A stretch of DNA of 64,000 nucleotides. Source: Rhizobium sp. BG4. GTDB lineage: Bacteria > Pseudomonadota > Alphaproteobacteria > Rhizobiales > Rhizobiaceae. Position numbers and translations under genes: made by a program. Numbering within the stretch: the first letter of the stretch is position 1; each line of letters opens with the position of its first letter. The stretch lies in contig NZ_CP044125.1 of the NCBI RefSeq assembly GCF_016864575.1, positions 2,347,001-2,411,000 of the forward strand, given 5' to 3'. Below the pieces are notes generated by a model. That model made no database searches. It was not told the DNA's origin and saw only the letters and a list, made by a program, of their open reading frames with translations. Shown here one piece after another: positions 26,751 to 36,282 of the stretch.

Positions 26751-28205
26751 ATGTATCTGGGTCTCGATCTCGGAACTTCGGGCGTCAAGGCGATGCTCAT
26801 CGACGGCGATCAGAAGATCATCGGTTCGGCCAACGGATCGCTGGACGTTTCGCGTCCGCATTCCGGATGGTCCGAACAGGATCCGGCGCACTGGATTCGC
26901 GCGACCGAAGAAGCGGTTGCCGGTCTGAAGGCCAAGCACCCGAAGGAACTTGCGGCGGTCAGGGGTATCGGCCTTTCCGGCCAGATGCATGGCGCGACGC
27001 TGCTCGATGCCGACGACAAGGTGCTGCGGCCCTGCATTCTCTGGAACGATACGCGCAGCTATCATGAAGCCGCCGCGCTCGACGCCGATCCGCGTTTCCG
27101 CAAGCTGACCGGCAATATCGTTTTCCCGGGCTTCACCGCGCCGAAGCTCGTCTGGGTCGCCAAGAACGAGCCGGAGATTTTCGACAAGGTTGCCAAGGTT
27201 CTGCTGCCGAAGGATTATCTGCGCCTCTGGCTGACCGGTGAGCATATTTCGGAAATGTCGGATTCGGCCGGTACCTCCTGGCTCGATACCGGCAAGCGCG
27301 CCTGGTCCTCGGAACTCCTGGCCGCAACCGGCCTCGATGAAAAGCAGATGCCGTCGCTCGTCGAAGGCACCGAGCAGGCGGGCAAGCTGCGCGGCGAACT
27401 GTCGTCCAAGTGGGGCATCGCTGGTGATGTCGTCGTTGCCGGTGGGGCAGGGGACAATGCGGCCTCGGCCTGCGGCATGGGTACGGTCAGCCATGGCGCC
27501 GCCTTCGTTTCGCTCGGCACTTCGGGCGTGCTCTTTGCGGCGAACGGCTCCTACCTGCCGAAGCCGGAAAGCGCCGTTCACGCTTTCTGCCACGCGCTGC
27601 CGAACACCTGGCACCAGATGGGCGTCATCCTCTCGGCGACCGACGCGCTGAACTGGCATTCTCATGTGACGGGAAAGTCGGCCGCCGATCTGACCGGCGA
27701 ACTCGGCGAGACCCTGAAGGCGCCGTCGGGCGTCACCTTTCTTCCCTATCTCTCCGGCGAGCGTACGCCGCACAATGACGCGGTCATCCGCGGCGCCTTC
27801 ATCGGACTTGAGCATGAAAGCAGTCGCGCGGTTCTGACCCAGGCGGTTCTCGAAGGCGTGTCCTTTGCGATCCGCGACAATCTCGAAGCGTTGCGTTCGG
27901 CCGGTACCGATATCGCCCGCGTGACGGCGATCGGCGGCGGTTCACGCTCGCGCTACTGGCTGGCCTCGATCGCAACGGCGCTCGGCGTTCCCGTCGATCT
28001 GCCGGCAGACGGCGATTTCGGCGCGGCGTTTGGCGCGGCACGTCTCGGCCTGATTGCGGCGACCGGTGCGGATCCGGTCGCAGTCTGCACGCCGCCGGAG
28101 ACGGATGGGACGATCGAGCCTGTCGCTGCACTTAGCGGCGCCTATGAGGATGCCTACAAGCGCTACCGCGCGCTCTATCCGGCGATCAAGTCGCTGGCGC
28201 ATTGA
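26751..28205 (+). CDS. xylB: Xylulokinase
   Basis: A 484-residue FGGY-family sugar kinase that phosphorylates D-xylulose to xylulose 5-phosphate. The phosphate-binding N-terminus is YLGLDLGTSGVKAMLID. The xylulokinase-specific LSGQMHGATLLD is near residue 80, and the C-terminal ATP site includes ITAIGGGSRSRYW-like VTAIGGGSRSRYWLASIAT. AGGGAGAAC precedes the ATG. It lies between its LacI regulator and xylA, from which it is separated by a RIME-like repeat. Confidence 0.96.
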   Translation: MYLGLDLGTSGVKAMLIDGDQKIIGSANGSLDVSRPHSGWSEQDPAHWIRATEEAVAGLKAKHPKELAAVRGIGLSGQMHGATLLDADDKVLRPCILWNDTRSYHEAAALDADPRFRKLTGNIVFPGFTAPKLVWVAKNEPEIFDKVAKVLLPKDYLRLWLTGEHISEMSDSAGTSWLDTGKRAWSSELLAATGLDEKQMPSLVEGTEQAGKLRGELSSKWGIAGDVVVAGGAGDNAASACGMGTVSHGAAFVSLGTSGVLFAANGSYLPKPESAVHAFCHALPNTWHQMGVILSATDALNWHSHVTGKSAADLTGELGETLKAPSGVTFLPYLSGERTPHNDAVIRGAFIGLEHESSRAVLTQAVLEGVSFAIRDNLEALRSAGTDIARVTAIGGGSRSRYWLASIATALGVPVDLPADGDFGAAFGAARLGLIAATGADPVAVCTPPETDGTIEPVAALSGAYEDAYKRYRALYPAIKSLAH

Positions 28206-28220
28206 GAACCTGAGCCGGCG

Positions 28221-28339
28221 GCCCCCTCATTCGCCTGCCGGCACCTTCTCCCCGCTGGGGAGAAGGGGATTTGCAACAGCCGCCTCATTTCCCTTCTCCC
28301 CGCGGGGAGAAGGTGGCCCGAAGGGTCGGATGAGGGGGC
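28221..28339. repeat. RIME-like intergenic palindromic element between xylB and xylA
   Basis: GCCCCCTCAT at 28221 and ATGAGGGGGC ending at 28339 are inverted. Inside are two strong hairpins: CCTTCTCCCC with GGGGAGAAGG, and CCTTCTCCCC with GGGGAGAAGG again, near 28243-28267 and 28291-28315. This is the form of the Rhizobium-specific intergenic mosaic element. A second copy is at 38543-38695. It may modulate xylA relative to xylB. Confidence 0.85.
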
Positions 28340-28384
28340 TGCACGGTACAACGAACAAGACTGACCAACCCAAGGAGGACCAAC

Positions 28385-29695
28385 ATGAGCACCGGATTTT
28401 TCGGCGATATTCAGAAGATCAAGTATGAAGGCCCGGAGAGCACCAATCCGCTCGCCTTCCGTCATTACAACAAGGACGAAGTCGTTCTCGGCAAGCGCAT
28501 GGAAGACCATCTGCGCTTTGCAATCGCTTATTGGCACACCTTCACCTGGCCGGGTGGCGACCCTTTCGGTGGTCAGACCTTCCTGCGCCCGTGGTTCGAA
28601 GACACGATGAAGGCTGCGAAGCTGAAGGCTGATGTTGCCTTCGAATTCTTCTCGCTGCTTGACGCACCCTATTACTGCTTCCACGACGCCGACGTGCGCC
28701 CCGAAGGCCAGAACTTCGCCGAGAACACCAGGAACCTGAACGAGATCGTCGATTACTTCGCCGAGAAGCAGGCCGCGACCGGTACCAAGCTGCTTTGGGG
28801 TACGGCAAACCTGTTCTCCAACCGCCGCTACATGTCCGGTGCCGCGACCAATCCGGATCCGGATGTCTTCGCTTTCGCTGCGGCAACCGTGAAGACCTGC
28901 ATTGATGCGACGCAGAAGCTCGGTGGCGAGAACTACGTTCTCTGGGGCGGCCGTGAAGGCTACGAGACGCTGCTGAACACCGACCTGAAGCGCGAACTCG
29001 ACCAGCTCGGCCGCTTCCTCAACCTCGTCGTCGAGTATAAGCACAAGATCGGCTTCAAGGGCACGATCCTGATCGAGCCGAAGCCGCAGGAGCCGACCAA
29101 GCACCAGTACGACTACGATGTCGCGACCGTTTACGGCTTCCTGAAGAAGCACGGCCTCGAAAACGAAGTGAAGCTCAACATCGAGCAGGGCCATGCGATC
29201 CTCGCCGGCCATTCCTTCGAGCACGAGCTGGCGCTTGCCAATGCGCTCGGCATCTTCGGTTCGATCGACATGAACCGCAACGACTACCAGTCCGGCTGGG
29301 ATACCGACCAGTTCCCGAACAACGTTCCGGAAATGGCGCTTGCCTATTATCAGGTTCTGCAGGCAGGCGGCTTCACCACCGGCGGCACGAACTTCGACGC
29401 GAAGCTGCGCCGTCAGTCGCTCGATCCGGCAGACCTGCTGATCGGCCATATCGGCGGTATGGATTGCTGCGCCCGCGGTCTGAAGGCCGCTGCCAAGATG
29501 GTCGAGGACAAGGCTCTCTCGCAGCCGCTCGCAGACCGCTACGCCGGTTGGGATTCGGCCGAAGGGCAGAAGCTCTTCCGCGGCGAGTATTCGCTCGGTG
29601 AAATCACCAGCTGGGTCGAAGGCAAGGACGTCAATCCGCAGCCGCGCTCGGGCAAGCAGGAACATCTCGAAAACGTCGTCAACCGTTACGTCTGA
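28385..29695 (+). CDS. xylA: Xylose isomerase
   Basis: A 436-residue class II xylose isomerase, the usual length. It interconverts D-xylose and D-xylulose with two divalent metals. Motifs seen are [48 protein letters not shown], the metal-binding [16 protein letters not shown], and [17 protein letters not shown]; a full-length [12 protein letters not shown] follows. AAGGAGGACCAAC is a strong ribosome site. A Rho-independent terminator follows. Confidence 0.98.
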   Translation: MSTGFFGDIQKIKYEGPESTNPLAFRHYNKDEVVLGKRMEDHLRFAIAYWHTFTWPGGDPFGGQTFLRPWFEDTMKAAKLKADVAFEFFSLLDAPYYCFHDADVRPEGQNFAENTRNLNEIVDYFAEKQAATGTKLLWGTANLFSNRRYMSGAATNPDPDVFAFAAATVKTCIDATQKLGGENYVLWGGREGYETLLNTDLKRELDQLGRFLNLVVEYKHKIGFKGTILIEPKPQEPTKHQYDYDVATVYGFLKKHGLENEVKLNIEQGHAILAGHSFEHELALANALGIFGSIDMNRNDYQSGWDTDQFPNNVPEMALAYYQVLQAGGFTTGGTNFDAKLRRQSLDPADLLIGHIGGMDCCARGLKAAAKMVEDKALSQPLADRYAGWDSAEGQKLFRGEYSLGEITSWVEGKDVNPQPRSGKQEHLENVVNRYV

Positions 29696-29717
29696 TCGAC
29701 GGCTTATCGAAATACAG

Positions 29718-29746
29718 GCCGGGGAGCGCAAGCTTCCCGGCTTTTT
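29718..29746 (+). terminator. Rho-independent terminator after xylA
   Basis: GCCGGGGAGC pairs with GCTTCCCGGC around GCAA, followed by five T. It starts 22 bases past the xylA stop. Confidence 0.92.
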
Positions 29747-29761
29747 CACGCGTGGATTTTG

Positions 29762-30145
29762 TCACTGAGGCAGCCCGAAGGCGACGAGCTGCTGGCTGAG
29801 GCGGCGGGTGTCGTAAGGTTTGGGGAAGAACACGCCGCGGATCGGCATCTCCACTTCCTGCTCGCGGATATGGCCGGAGGTGATGATGATCTCGATCGGC
29901 GGCCAGCGGTCGCGGATCGCTGCGGCCAGCATCATGCCATCCATGCTGCCCGGCATATCGATATCGGTGAAGACGATGCGGATATCGGCCCGTGCCTCCA
30001 GGATGCGTACCGCCTCATCCGCATCCGCAGCCTCGATTGCCTCGAAACCGGCTTCCTCGACGAGATCGACTGCCATCATCCGCTGTAGCGGTTCATCTTC
30101 GACCACGAGGACAGCAGGCCTTTGGGCTGCATAACCTTCCCTCAT
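29762..30145 (-). CDS. Single-domain response regulator
   Basis: A 127-residue receiver domain with no output domain. Acidic pocket residues are in VVEDE (14-18), the phospho-acceptor is D61 in VFTDIDMPG, and the switch lysine is in FFPKPYD. The GHIREQE stretch follows the usual TSG of receivers. It begins one base after the stop of the HWE kinase gene, so it is almost certainly that kinase's partner. With no DNA-binding part it should act by protein contact, for example in the general stress response or as a phosphate sink. Confidence 0.9.
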   Translation of the reverse strand: MREGYAAQRPAVLVVEDEPLQRMMAVDLVEEAGFEAIEAADADEAVRILEARADIRIVFTDIDMPGSMDGMMLAAAIRDRWPPIEIIITSGHIREQEVEMPIRGVFFPKPYDTRRLSQQLVAFGLPQ

Positions 30146-30146
30146 G

Positions 30147-32177
30147 TCATTCGGTCCTTTGCATCTGCGAGAGCGACGCGGACATGCTGACCGAGAAGCC
30201 ATCGGGGCCGTAGCGGCTTTCCGTTCCGCCGGAGCCGATCAGTCCCATCTTGATCAGTTTGGAGCCGAAGCCCTTTTTGGTCGGTTCGCCGACAGCAGGG
30301 CCGCCCTCTTCACGCCAGGTGAGGTGGAAGGTAGCCGCCTCGCCGCGGCCTTCAATGGTCCAACGCACATAAACTTTACCGCCTTCGGTGGAGAGCGATC
30401 CGTATTTGATGGCGTTGGTCGCCAGTTCGTGCAGCAACAGCGAGAGCGAAAGCGAGCCCTTGGCGCCGAGCGCCAGGCTTGGTCCTTTCATCGAAACCTG
30501 CTCGCCGACGCCGAGCGGTTCGACTGCCCGGGCGGCGAGATCGTGGACACTGGCGCTCAGCCAGTTGTCCTGCAGGAGAATGTCGTGGGCGCTGCTGAGG
30601 GCATGCAGCCGCCGTTCGAAATTCTCGACATGCTCGCGTTCGGCCACTGGGCGTAGTGTTTGCGTGGCGATCGCCTGGATCATTGCGAAGGTGTTCTTGA
30701 GCCGGTGGTTGATCTCGCGGTTCAGGAGGTCCTGTTCGGCCTCGGCACGCACCCGGGCAATGGCGATCTGGATACGGTCGCCGAAGCTGCGCACGAAGGA
30801 CACTTCCTCGCCCGTCCACTCGTAGGGATGATCGTGATGCACGAAGACGACGAGGCTGAAGCGGCCATGATCGAAGATCGGCACGTTGACGAGCACGCGG
30901 ATATCGATCGCAAGCAGCTGCTCGGCATTGCCATCGGTGCGCGGATCGTTGCTGACATCCTCGATGATGACGGTTTCGCCGAGTTTCAGATCGTCGATGA
31001 AGCTGCCGTAGTCGCGGAAGTGATGGAGACCGGCAAGCGATGTGACGCCCGGCGCACACCATTCCGGCTGCATCAGTACGGTCTCGCTGCCGGCATCGAC
31101 GACGCCGAAGCCGGCGCGGCTGGCATCGAGCGCCTTGGCCATCAGATCGGCGGCGGCGATCGCCATCGATTCCACGTCGTCGAGATCGCGCAGCCGGTCA
31201 CCGAGATCGAGAAGCGCCTGAACGCGGGCGGCGGCGCGCCGCTCGATGGTCACGTCCTGTACCGTGCCGCGCAGAAGCGCCGGCCGGCCATCCGTCGTTG
31301 CCATGAAAGCGGCATGACGCGAGATCCAGCGGGTGCCGCGATGCTCGGTGTTGATGCGGTATTCGACATCGAGGGCGGCGCTACCGTCCGCCCGCGTCGA
31401 TGCGGAGGAGCGGATGCCCTGATCGTCCGGAACGACCATGTCTTCGAAGGTCGAGGCCGGATAGCTGTCGGCCACCGGCACATCGAAGATGCGGCAGAAT
31501 TCCGGGGAGACGCGCATCTGGCCGCTGGCAATATCGAGCTCGAACGTGCCGACACGACCAGCCTCCTGGGCTGCCATGCTCTGTTGTGCCGTGGAGCGCA
31601 TCGTCGAGCTAATATGCTTCTGGCGGCGGAAGAGCTCGTCCTTGCGGCTCGATATGCGGCGGGCTTCCAGAAGGGCGGCCACCTGCCGCGACAGGGCCTG
31701 GAGGATCTTCAGCTGGTCAGGCGTCAAGCCTTCGGCGCGCGGGACGGTGTCGATGACGCAGAGCGTGCCGATGATCGTGCCGTCGTAGGTGACGAGCGGT
31801 GCGCCGGCGTAGAAGCGGATATTGGGTGGCGCGGTGACCAGCGCGTTCGTCCGGGTCCGTTCGTCTTTCGTGAGATCGGGGATGACGAGCGGCTGCGGGC
31901 TGGAGAGTGCGTGGGCGCAGACGGATTGATCGATGGGGGTCTCGCAGGCTTCGAAGCCGACCTTTGCCTTGAACCATTGCCTGTCGGCGCCGACAAGGCT
32001 GATCAGGGCAACCGGCGTGCGGCAGGCCGAGGAGGCGACGAAGACGATGTCGTCGAATTCGGGCTCGGGAGCGGTGTCGAGAATGTCGAATGCCTCTAGC
32101 GCCTCAAGGCGTTTCTGCTCCTCGATGACGGCTGGATCGGACGTCGGCGACACTGAATCTATGGGTCCCATGTTCAT
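30147..32177 (-). CDS. HWE-family sensor histidine kinase (GAF-PAS-GAF)
   Basis: About 676 residues from the ATG at 32177. An N-terminal GAF domain (about 25-165, ACRTPVALISLVGADRQWFK) is followed by a PAS domain (about 215-310), a second GAF (about 325-465) and an HWE kinase core. The kinase core carries NREINHRLKNTFAMIQAIAT with the phospho-histidine near residue 491, LLHELATNAIKYG as N-box, and FHLTWREEGGP, the W-x-E of the HWE class. No membrane segment is seen, so it should sense a cytoplasmic signal such as light or redox. The open frame extends 60 codons further upstream without conserved features. Confidence 0.9.
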   Translation of the reverse strand: MNMGPIDSVSPTSDPAVIEEQKRLEALEAFDILDTAPEPEFDDIVFVASSACRTPVALISLVGADRQWFKAKVGFEACETPIDQSVCAHALSSPQPLVIPDLTKDERTRTNALVTAPPNIRFYAGAPLVTYDGTIIGTLCVIDTVPRAEGLTPDQLKILQALSRQVAALLEARRISSRKDELFRRQKHISSTMRSTAQQSMAAQEAGRVGTFELDIASGQMRVSPEFCRIFDVPVADSYPASTFEDMVVPDDQGIRSSASTRADGSAALDVEYRINTEHRGTRWISRHAAFMATTDGRPALLRGTVQDVTIERRAAARVQALLDLGDRLRDLDDVESMAIAAADLMAKALDASRAGFGVVDAGSETVLMQPEWCAPGVTSLAGLHHFRDYGSFIDDLKLGETVIIEDVSNDPRTDGNAEQLLAIDIRVLVNVPIFDHGRFSLVVFVHHDHPYEWTGEEVSFVRSFGDRIQIAIARVRAEAEQDLLNREINHRLKNTFAMIQAIATQTLRPVAEREHVENFERRLHALSSAHDILLQDNWLSASVHDLAARAVEPLGVGEQVSMKGPSLALGAKGSLSLSLLLHELATNAIKYGSLSTEGGKVYVRWTIEGRGEAATFHLTWREEGGPAVGEPTKKGFGSKLIKMGLIGSGGTESRYGPDGFSVSMSASLSQMQRTE

Positions 32178-32387
32178 CTTAGCGATCAATGATGTAGGCG
32201 GTCGGTTGATTTTTCCAGCGACGGAAACGCCGATGACCAAAATAAGTCCGGGATAGAATAAAGCTGCCGCAAACGCGGACTTTTCAGCTGAGCTGGACGC
32301 CAGCTGCCGGTGCAAACCACAAATCTCAGATTGTGCAGCCGGCGTCCGGCAAGGCAACGGACGGGGGCGGGAATTGTTCCGCCCGGG

Positions 32388-33434
32388 TTAGCGTCTTTGC
32401 CAGTTTTTCGGCGGCGCGGAGACGGAATTGCGAACGACGAGATCGGGGCGCAGCAGGATTTCCGTTTCGGCCGGCCGGCCATCGCCGAGAAGCTCCAGCA
32501 ACAGCGCCATCGCCTGCTTGCCGATAGCCGTGCGCGGCTGGCGGATGGTGGTCAGCGACGGGCTCATGAACACGGCCTGCGGCACGTCGTCGAAGCCTGT
32601 CACCGAGAAGTCGCGCGGGATATCGTAGCCGCGGGCATTGAGGCCGATCATCACGCCGATCGCCGTCTGGTCGTTGACGCACATGAAGGCGGTCGGCAGC
32701 GTGTCGCGCATGAAGAGTTGCTCGACGGCGTGGCGGCCGCTTTCGATGGTGCCGTCGCCTTCGAGAACGATCCGCGTTTCCTTCGGCACACCGGCTGCAT
32801 CGAGCCCGGCCTCATAACCTTCCCGGCGGCGGGTATAGGCAAGGCGGGTGCGAGAATCGCCGATGAAGGCGATCTTGCGGTGGCCTTCGGCAAGCAGCAG
32901 GTCAACCGCCTTGCGGGCACCCTCGGTATCGTCGACGCCGACATAGGGAATGCCGCCGTTGAAAACCGGTTCGAAGACGCCGACGCTCGGCGGCAACCGC
33001 GCCGTCATCGTCTGGTGGCCGAAGGGCAGGATGCCGGTGAAAAGGATCAGGCCGGCCGCCTGGTTCGAGTTGAAGAATTTCAGATATTCGAGGCCGCGCT
33101 GGGCGTCGTTCTGGGTGTGGCCGATCAGGATGCCGTAGCCATGGGCGCGGGCTTCGTTCTCCAGGCCGACGAGAATGTTGGAGAAATTCGGGTCGCCGAT
33201 ATCGGGTGCCACGACCAGGATCATATTGGAACGGCCAAGCCGCAGGCTGCGTGCCATGGCGTTGGTCGTATAGCCGGTAATGGCGATCGCCTGGTTGACC
33301 TTCAGGCGCGTCGAGTTCGCAACTTTCTCCGGCGTATGGATCGCACGGGACACGGTCGCGATGGAAACCTCGGCGATCCGGGCGACGTCTTCGATCGTTG
33401 CAGGCGTGGAATTCGACACTGGGGGCTCTGCCAT
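32388..33434 (-). CDS. LacI family regulator of the sugar ABC cluster
   Basis: A 348-residue LacI/GntR-type repressor. Its DNA-binding region is TIEDVARIAEVSIATVSRAI (residues 13-32) followed by the hinge NAMARSLRLGRSN, and the sensor domain is complete through GFDDVPQAVFMSPSLTTIRQP. It is divergent from the ABC transporter operon. Two oppositely oriented operators lie in the 150-base spacer. The effector is unknown; a sugar carried by the transporter is likely. Confidence 0.92.
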   Translation of the reverse strand: MAEPPVSNSTPATIEDVARIAEVSIATVSRAIHTPEKVANSTRLKVNQAIAITGYTTNAMARSLRLGRSNMILVVAPDIGDPNFSNILVGLENEARAHGYGILIGHTQNDAQRGLEYLKFFNSNQAAGLILFTGILPFGHQTMTARLPPSVGVFEPVFNGGIPYVGVDDTEGARKAVDLLLAEGHRKIAFIGDSRTRLAYTRRREGYEAGLDAAGVPKETRIVLEGDGTIESGRHAVEQLFMRDTLPTAFMCVNDQTAIGVMIGLNARGYDIPRDFSVTGFDDVPQAVFMSPSLTTIRQPRTAIGKQAMALLLELLGDGRPAETEILLRPDLVVRNSVSAPPKNWQRR

Positions 33435-33514
33435 GGGGCTGTCTTCGCCGCGACACTACACAGACTTGCTAATCCGTCAAAGCGGGCTTTCGCCAGATTT
33501 GTGCATATCCATGA

Positions 33515-33528
33515 TGTAAACCTTTACA
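33515..33528. promoter_or_regulatory. Candidate LacI operator A
   Basis: TGTAAACCTTTACA is a 14-bp palindrome (TGTAAA / TTTACA around CC). It is the exact reverse complement of operator B, 21 bp away centre to centre. Confidence 0.72.
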
Positions 33529-33535
33529 TGGCCGA

Positions 33536-33549
33536 TGTAAAGGTTTACA
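33536..33549. promoter_or_regulatory. Candidate LacI operator B
   Basis: TGTAAAGGTTTACA is the reverse complement of operator A. Two helical turns separate the centres, which would place two repressor dimers on the same face of the DNA. It lies 36 bases before the ATPase start. Confidence 0.72.
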
Positions 33550-33584
33550 CAAATGCTCAAGCGGTCGGGAGCCGCAGGGAGGAA

Positions 33585-35111
33585 ATGATGAATCTGGAGA
33601 CGGCCGAGACGGCACCCGTGGTGCTGTCCGCAAAGCGAATCTGTAAATCATTCAATGGGGTACAGGTCCTCTTCAGCGTCAATTTCGATCTCCGCGCCGG
33701 CGAAGTTCATGCCCTGATGGGCGAGAATGGTGCCGGAAAATCCACTCTCGTCAAAGTTCTCTCCGGTTTCGAGCAGCCGACCTCCGGCGAAATCCTTCTC
33801 GACGGCAAGCCGATCCTGCTGCCGCCGAACGGCGGCGCCGAGGCGCTCGGCATCGTCATCATCCACCAGGAATTCAATCTCGCCGAACATCTGACCGTCA
33901 CCGAGAGCCTGTTTCTCGGCCGCGAAGTGACGCATTTCGGCGTGCTCGACCGGCGCTACATGCGCAAGGAAACGCGGCGCGTGCTCGATATGCTCGGTTC
34001 GCATGTCGATGAAGACGCACTGATCAGCACGCTGTCGATCGCCGACAAGCAGATGGTCGAAATCGCCAAGGCGATCAGCCGCGATGCGCGCGTCGTCTTC
34101 ATGGACGAGCCGACCGCCGTTCTGTCGCGCGAGGAAACCAACATCCTCTTTGAGCAAGTCCGCAAGCTGCGTGACAAGGGCACCAGCTTCGTCTTCGTCT
34201 CGCACAAGCTGGATGAGGTCATGGAGCTCACCGACCGGGTCACCGTACTGCGCGACGGCCAGTGGGTGAAGACGGCACCGACCTCGATCCTTGACGGCGA
34301 GTCGATCGCCCAGCTGATGGTCGGGCGCGAGCTTTCCAGCCTCTATCCGGCGAAGGTCGAGCCGAATGTGGATGAAGAAGTCGTCCTGCGGGTCACCGGC
34401 GTTTCGACCGGTTATGTCCAGGACGCAAGCTTCGAAGTGCGCAAGGGCGAAGTGATCGGCTTCTCAGGCCTGATCGGTTCAGGTCGTACGGAGCTGATGG
34501 AAGCGATTGCCGGGTTGCGGTCACGCACGGCCGGTGAGGTGGTGATCAAGGGCGATACCATTGCCTCCGGCGATGTTCACGCCGCCAATCGCGCCGGTCT
34601 TGCCTATATGACCAAGGACCGCAAGTCGAAGGGACTGCTGCTGCGCTCCAACATGGTCACGAACCTGACGCTGCAATCGCTCGGACAGCATGTCGCGCAC
34701 GGCTATCTCAGCCCGAACAGCGAGGCTGCCGCGCTTGCCAAAGCGAAGCGCCGTTTCGACATCCGCGTGCGCGATGCCAATATCGTCGCCGGCCGCATGT
34801 CCGGCGGGAACCAGCAGAAGCTGCTGCTCGCCAAGGTGATGGAGACCGAGCCCGATATCATCATCATCGACGAGCCGACGCGCGGCATCGATGTCGGCAC
34901 CAAGCAGCAGATCTATCATTTCATTTCGGCGCTGGCCCGCGATGGCCGGTCGATCATCGTCGTCTCGTCGGAAATGCCTGAGGTCATCGGCCTCTGCACG
35001 CGGGTCTGTGTCATGCGCGAGGGGCGCATCGTCGGCGTGCTCGAGGGCGACGAGATCTCGGAACAGGAAATCATGCGCTATGCCGCGGGGCTGAAGAGGA
35101 AGGCCGCCTGA
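33585..35111 (+). CDS. Ribose-type sugar ABC transporter ATPase (two ATP-binding domains)
   Basis: A 508-residue duplicated ATPase of the RbsA/XylG/MglA class. Domain 1 has Walker A GENGAGKST and Walker B VVFMDEPTAVLS. Domain 2 has the degenerate nucleotide loop GLIGSGRTEL, signature MSGGNQQKLLLAK, and IIIIDEPTRGIDVGTK. AGGGAGGAAATG fixes the start, with a second ATG three bases on. It is the first gene of ATPase, permease, binding protein. The order, with the ATPase first, is common in rhizobial CUT2 transporters. Confidence 0.95.
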   Translation: MMNLETAETAPVVLSAKRICKSFNGVQVLFSVNFDLRAGEVHALMGENGAGKSTLVKVLSGFEQPTSGEILLDGKPILLPPNGGAEALGIVIIHQEFNLAEHLTVTESLFLGREVTHFGVLDRRYMRKETRRVLDMLGSHVDEDALISTLSIADKQMVEIAKAISRDARVVFMDEPTAVLSREETNILFEQVRKLRDKGTSFVFVSHKLDEVMELTDRVTVLRDGQWVKTAPTSILDGESIAQLMVGRELSSLYPAKVEPNVDEEVVLRVTGVSTGYVQDASFEVRKGEVIGFSGLIGSGRTELMEAIAGLRSRTAGEVVIKGDTIASGDVHAANRAGLAYMTKDRKSKGLLLRSNMVTNLTLQSLGQHVAHGYLSPNSEAAALAKAKRRFDIRVRDANIVAGRMSGGNQQKLLLAKVMETEPDIIIIDEPTRGIDVGTKQQIYHFISALARDGRSIIVVSSEMPEVIGLCTRVCVMREGRIVGVLEGDEISEQEIMRYAAGLKRKAA

Positions 35112-35184
35112 CAGTTTCAGGCGCCGCATCGCTTCGCGGTTTCAACGATAAGATACCCACAGGGTTTGGGTCGGGAGGTTGGTT

Positions 35185-36195
35185 TTGACTACTGATATCA
35201 ACGAGGAGACCAGGCAGATCCGGCGCCGCTCCTGGCGGGATGTCGATCTGCGCGCAGTGGCGCCGTTCGCAGCCTTGATCCTGCTTTTGATTGTCGGCGC
35301 GCTCGTCAATCCGAATTTCATCGGCATCACCAATCTCGCCAATGTCGCGACCCGCTGTGCGTTCATCGCCATCATTGCTGTCGGCGCAACCTTCGTCATT
35401 TCGGCCGGCGATCTCGATCTTTCCGTCGGCTCGATGGTGGCCTTCGTCGCCAGCCTGATGATCCTGCTGCTGAATTCGGGCGTGATCGCCGACCCGACCA
35501 TGATGCTCGTCGTCGCCGTCGTCTTCGCGATCGTTGCCGGTGCGCTCTGTGGTCTTGCAAACGGCCTCATCACCACGGTCGGCAAGATCGAGCCGTTCAT
35601 CGCGACGCTCGGCACCATGGGCATCTATCGCGGCCTGACGACCTGGCTCTCGCAGGGCGGCGCCATCACGCTGCGCTCGCCGGAAATCCAGACGCTGTAC
35701 CGCCCGGCCTATTTCGGCAGCATTCTCGGCGTGCCGGTTCCGATCGTCGTGATCCTCGCGGTCACCGCCGTCGCCGCCTTCATTCTGTATCGTACCCGCT
35801 ATGGCCGCCATGTCGTCGCCGTCGGTTCGAACAGCGATGTGGCGCGCTATTCCGGCATCGCCGTCAATCGCGTCCGCACCATCGCCTTCGTCATCCAGGG
35901 TCTCTGCGTGGCGATTGCCGTGCTGCTCTACGTGCCGCGTCTCGGCTCCACATCCGCGACAACGGGCATCCTCTGGGAGCTGCAGGCGATCACGGCCGTC
36001 GTCGTCGGCGGCACGGCGCTGAAGGGCGGGGCAGGGCGCGTCTGGGGCACGATCTGCGGCGCCTTCATTCTCGAACTCGTCGGCAACATCATGCTGCTGT
36101 CGAACTTCATCAGCGAATATCTCATCGGTGCGATCCAGGGCGCGATCATCATCATCGCCATGCTGGTACAGCGCTCTCTGGTCCGGAAGGGATAA
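35185..36195 (+). CDS. Ribose-type sugar ABC transporter permease
   Basis: A 336-residue CUT2 permease with eight to ten helices. The conserved stretch AISAGDLDLSVGSMVAF-like FVISAGDLDLSVGSMVAFV is near residue 75, and NGLITTVGKIEPFIATLGTMGIYRGL follows in shorter blocks; late helices include GGTALKGGAGRVWGTICGAF. The TTG at 35185 is chosen over the TTG at 35179 because GGGAGG ends six bases before it. It forms the channel for the ATPase upstream. Confidence 0.92.
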   Translation: MTTDINEETRQIRRRSWRDVDLRAVAPFAALILLLIVGALVNPNFIGITNLANVATRCAFIAIIAVGATFVISAGDLDLSVGSMVAFVASLMILLLNSGVIADPTMMLVVAVVFAIVAGALCGLANGLITTVGKIEPFIATLGTMGIYRGLTTWLSQGGAITLRSPEIQTLYRPAYFGSILGVPVPIVVILAVTAVAAFILYRTRYGRHVVAVGSNSDVARYSGIAVNRVRTIAFVIQGLCVAIAVLLYVPRLGSTSATTGILWELQAITAVVVGGTALKGGAGRVWGTICGAFILELVGNIMLLSNFISEYLIGAIQGAIIIIAMLVQRSLVRKG

Positions 36196-36282
36196 CGGGC
36201 CGCAACAGAAATTGGCCGGGCTCACAGGGCGTCCGGTTCACGGGTAGGAAAGTCCCTGAAGTTATGTTGGGAGGAGAATAGC

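Noticed and set aside
32178..32357. A 60-codon N-terminal extension of the HWE kinase
   Set aside because: The stretch has no conserved features, and the ATG at 32177 gives a complete first GAF domain.
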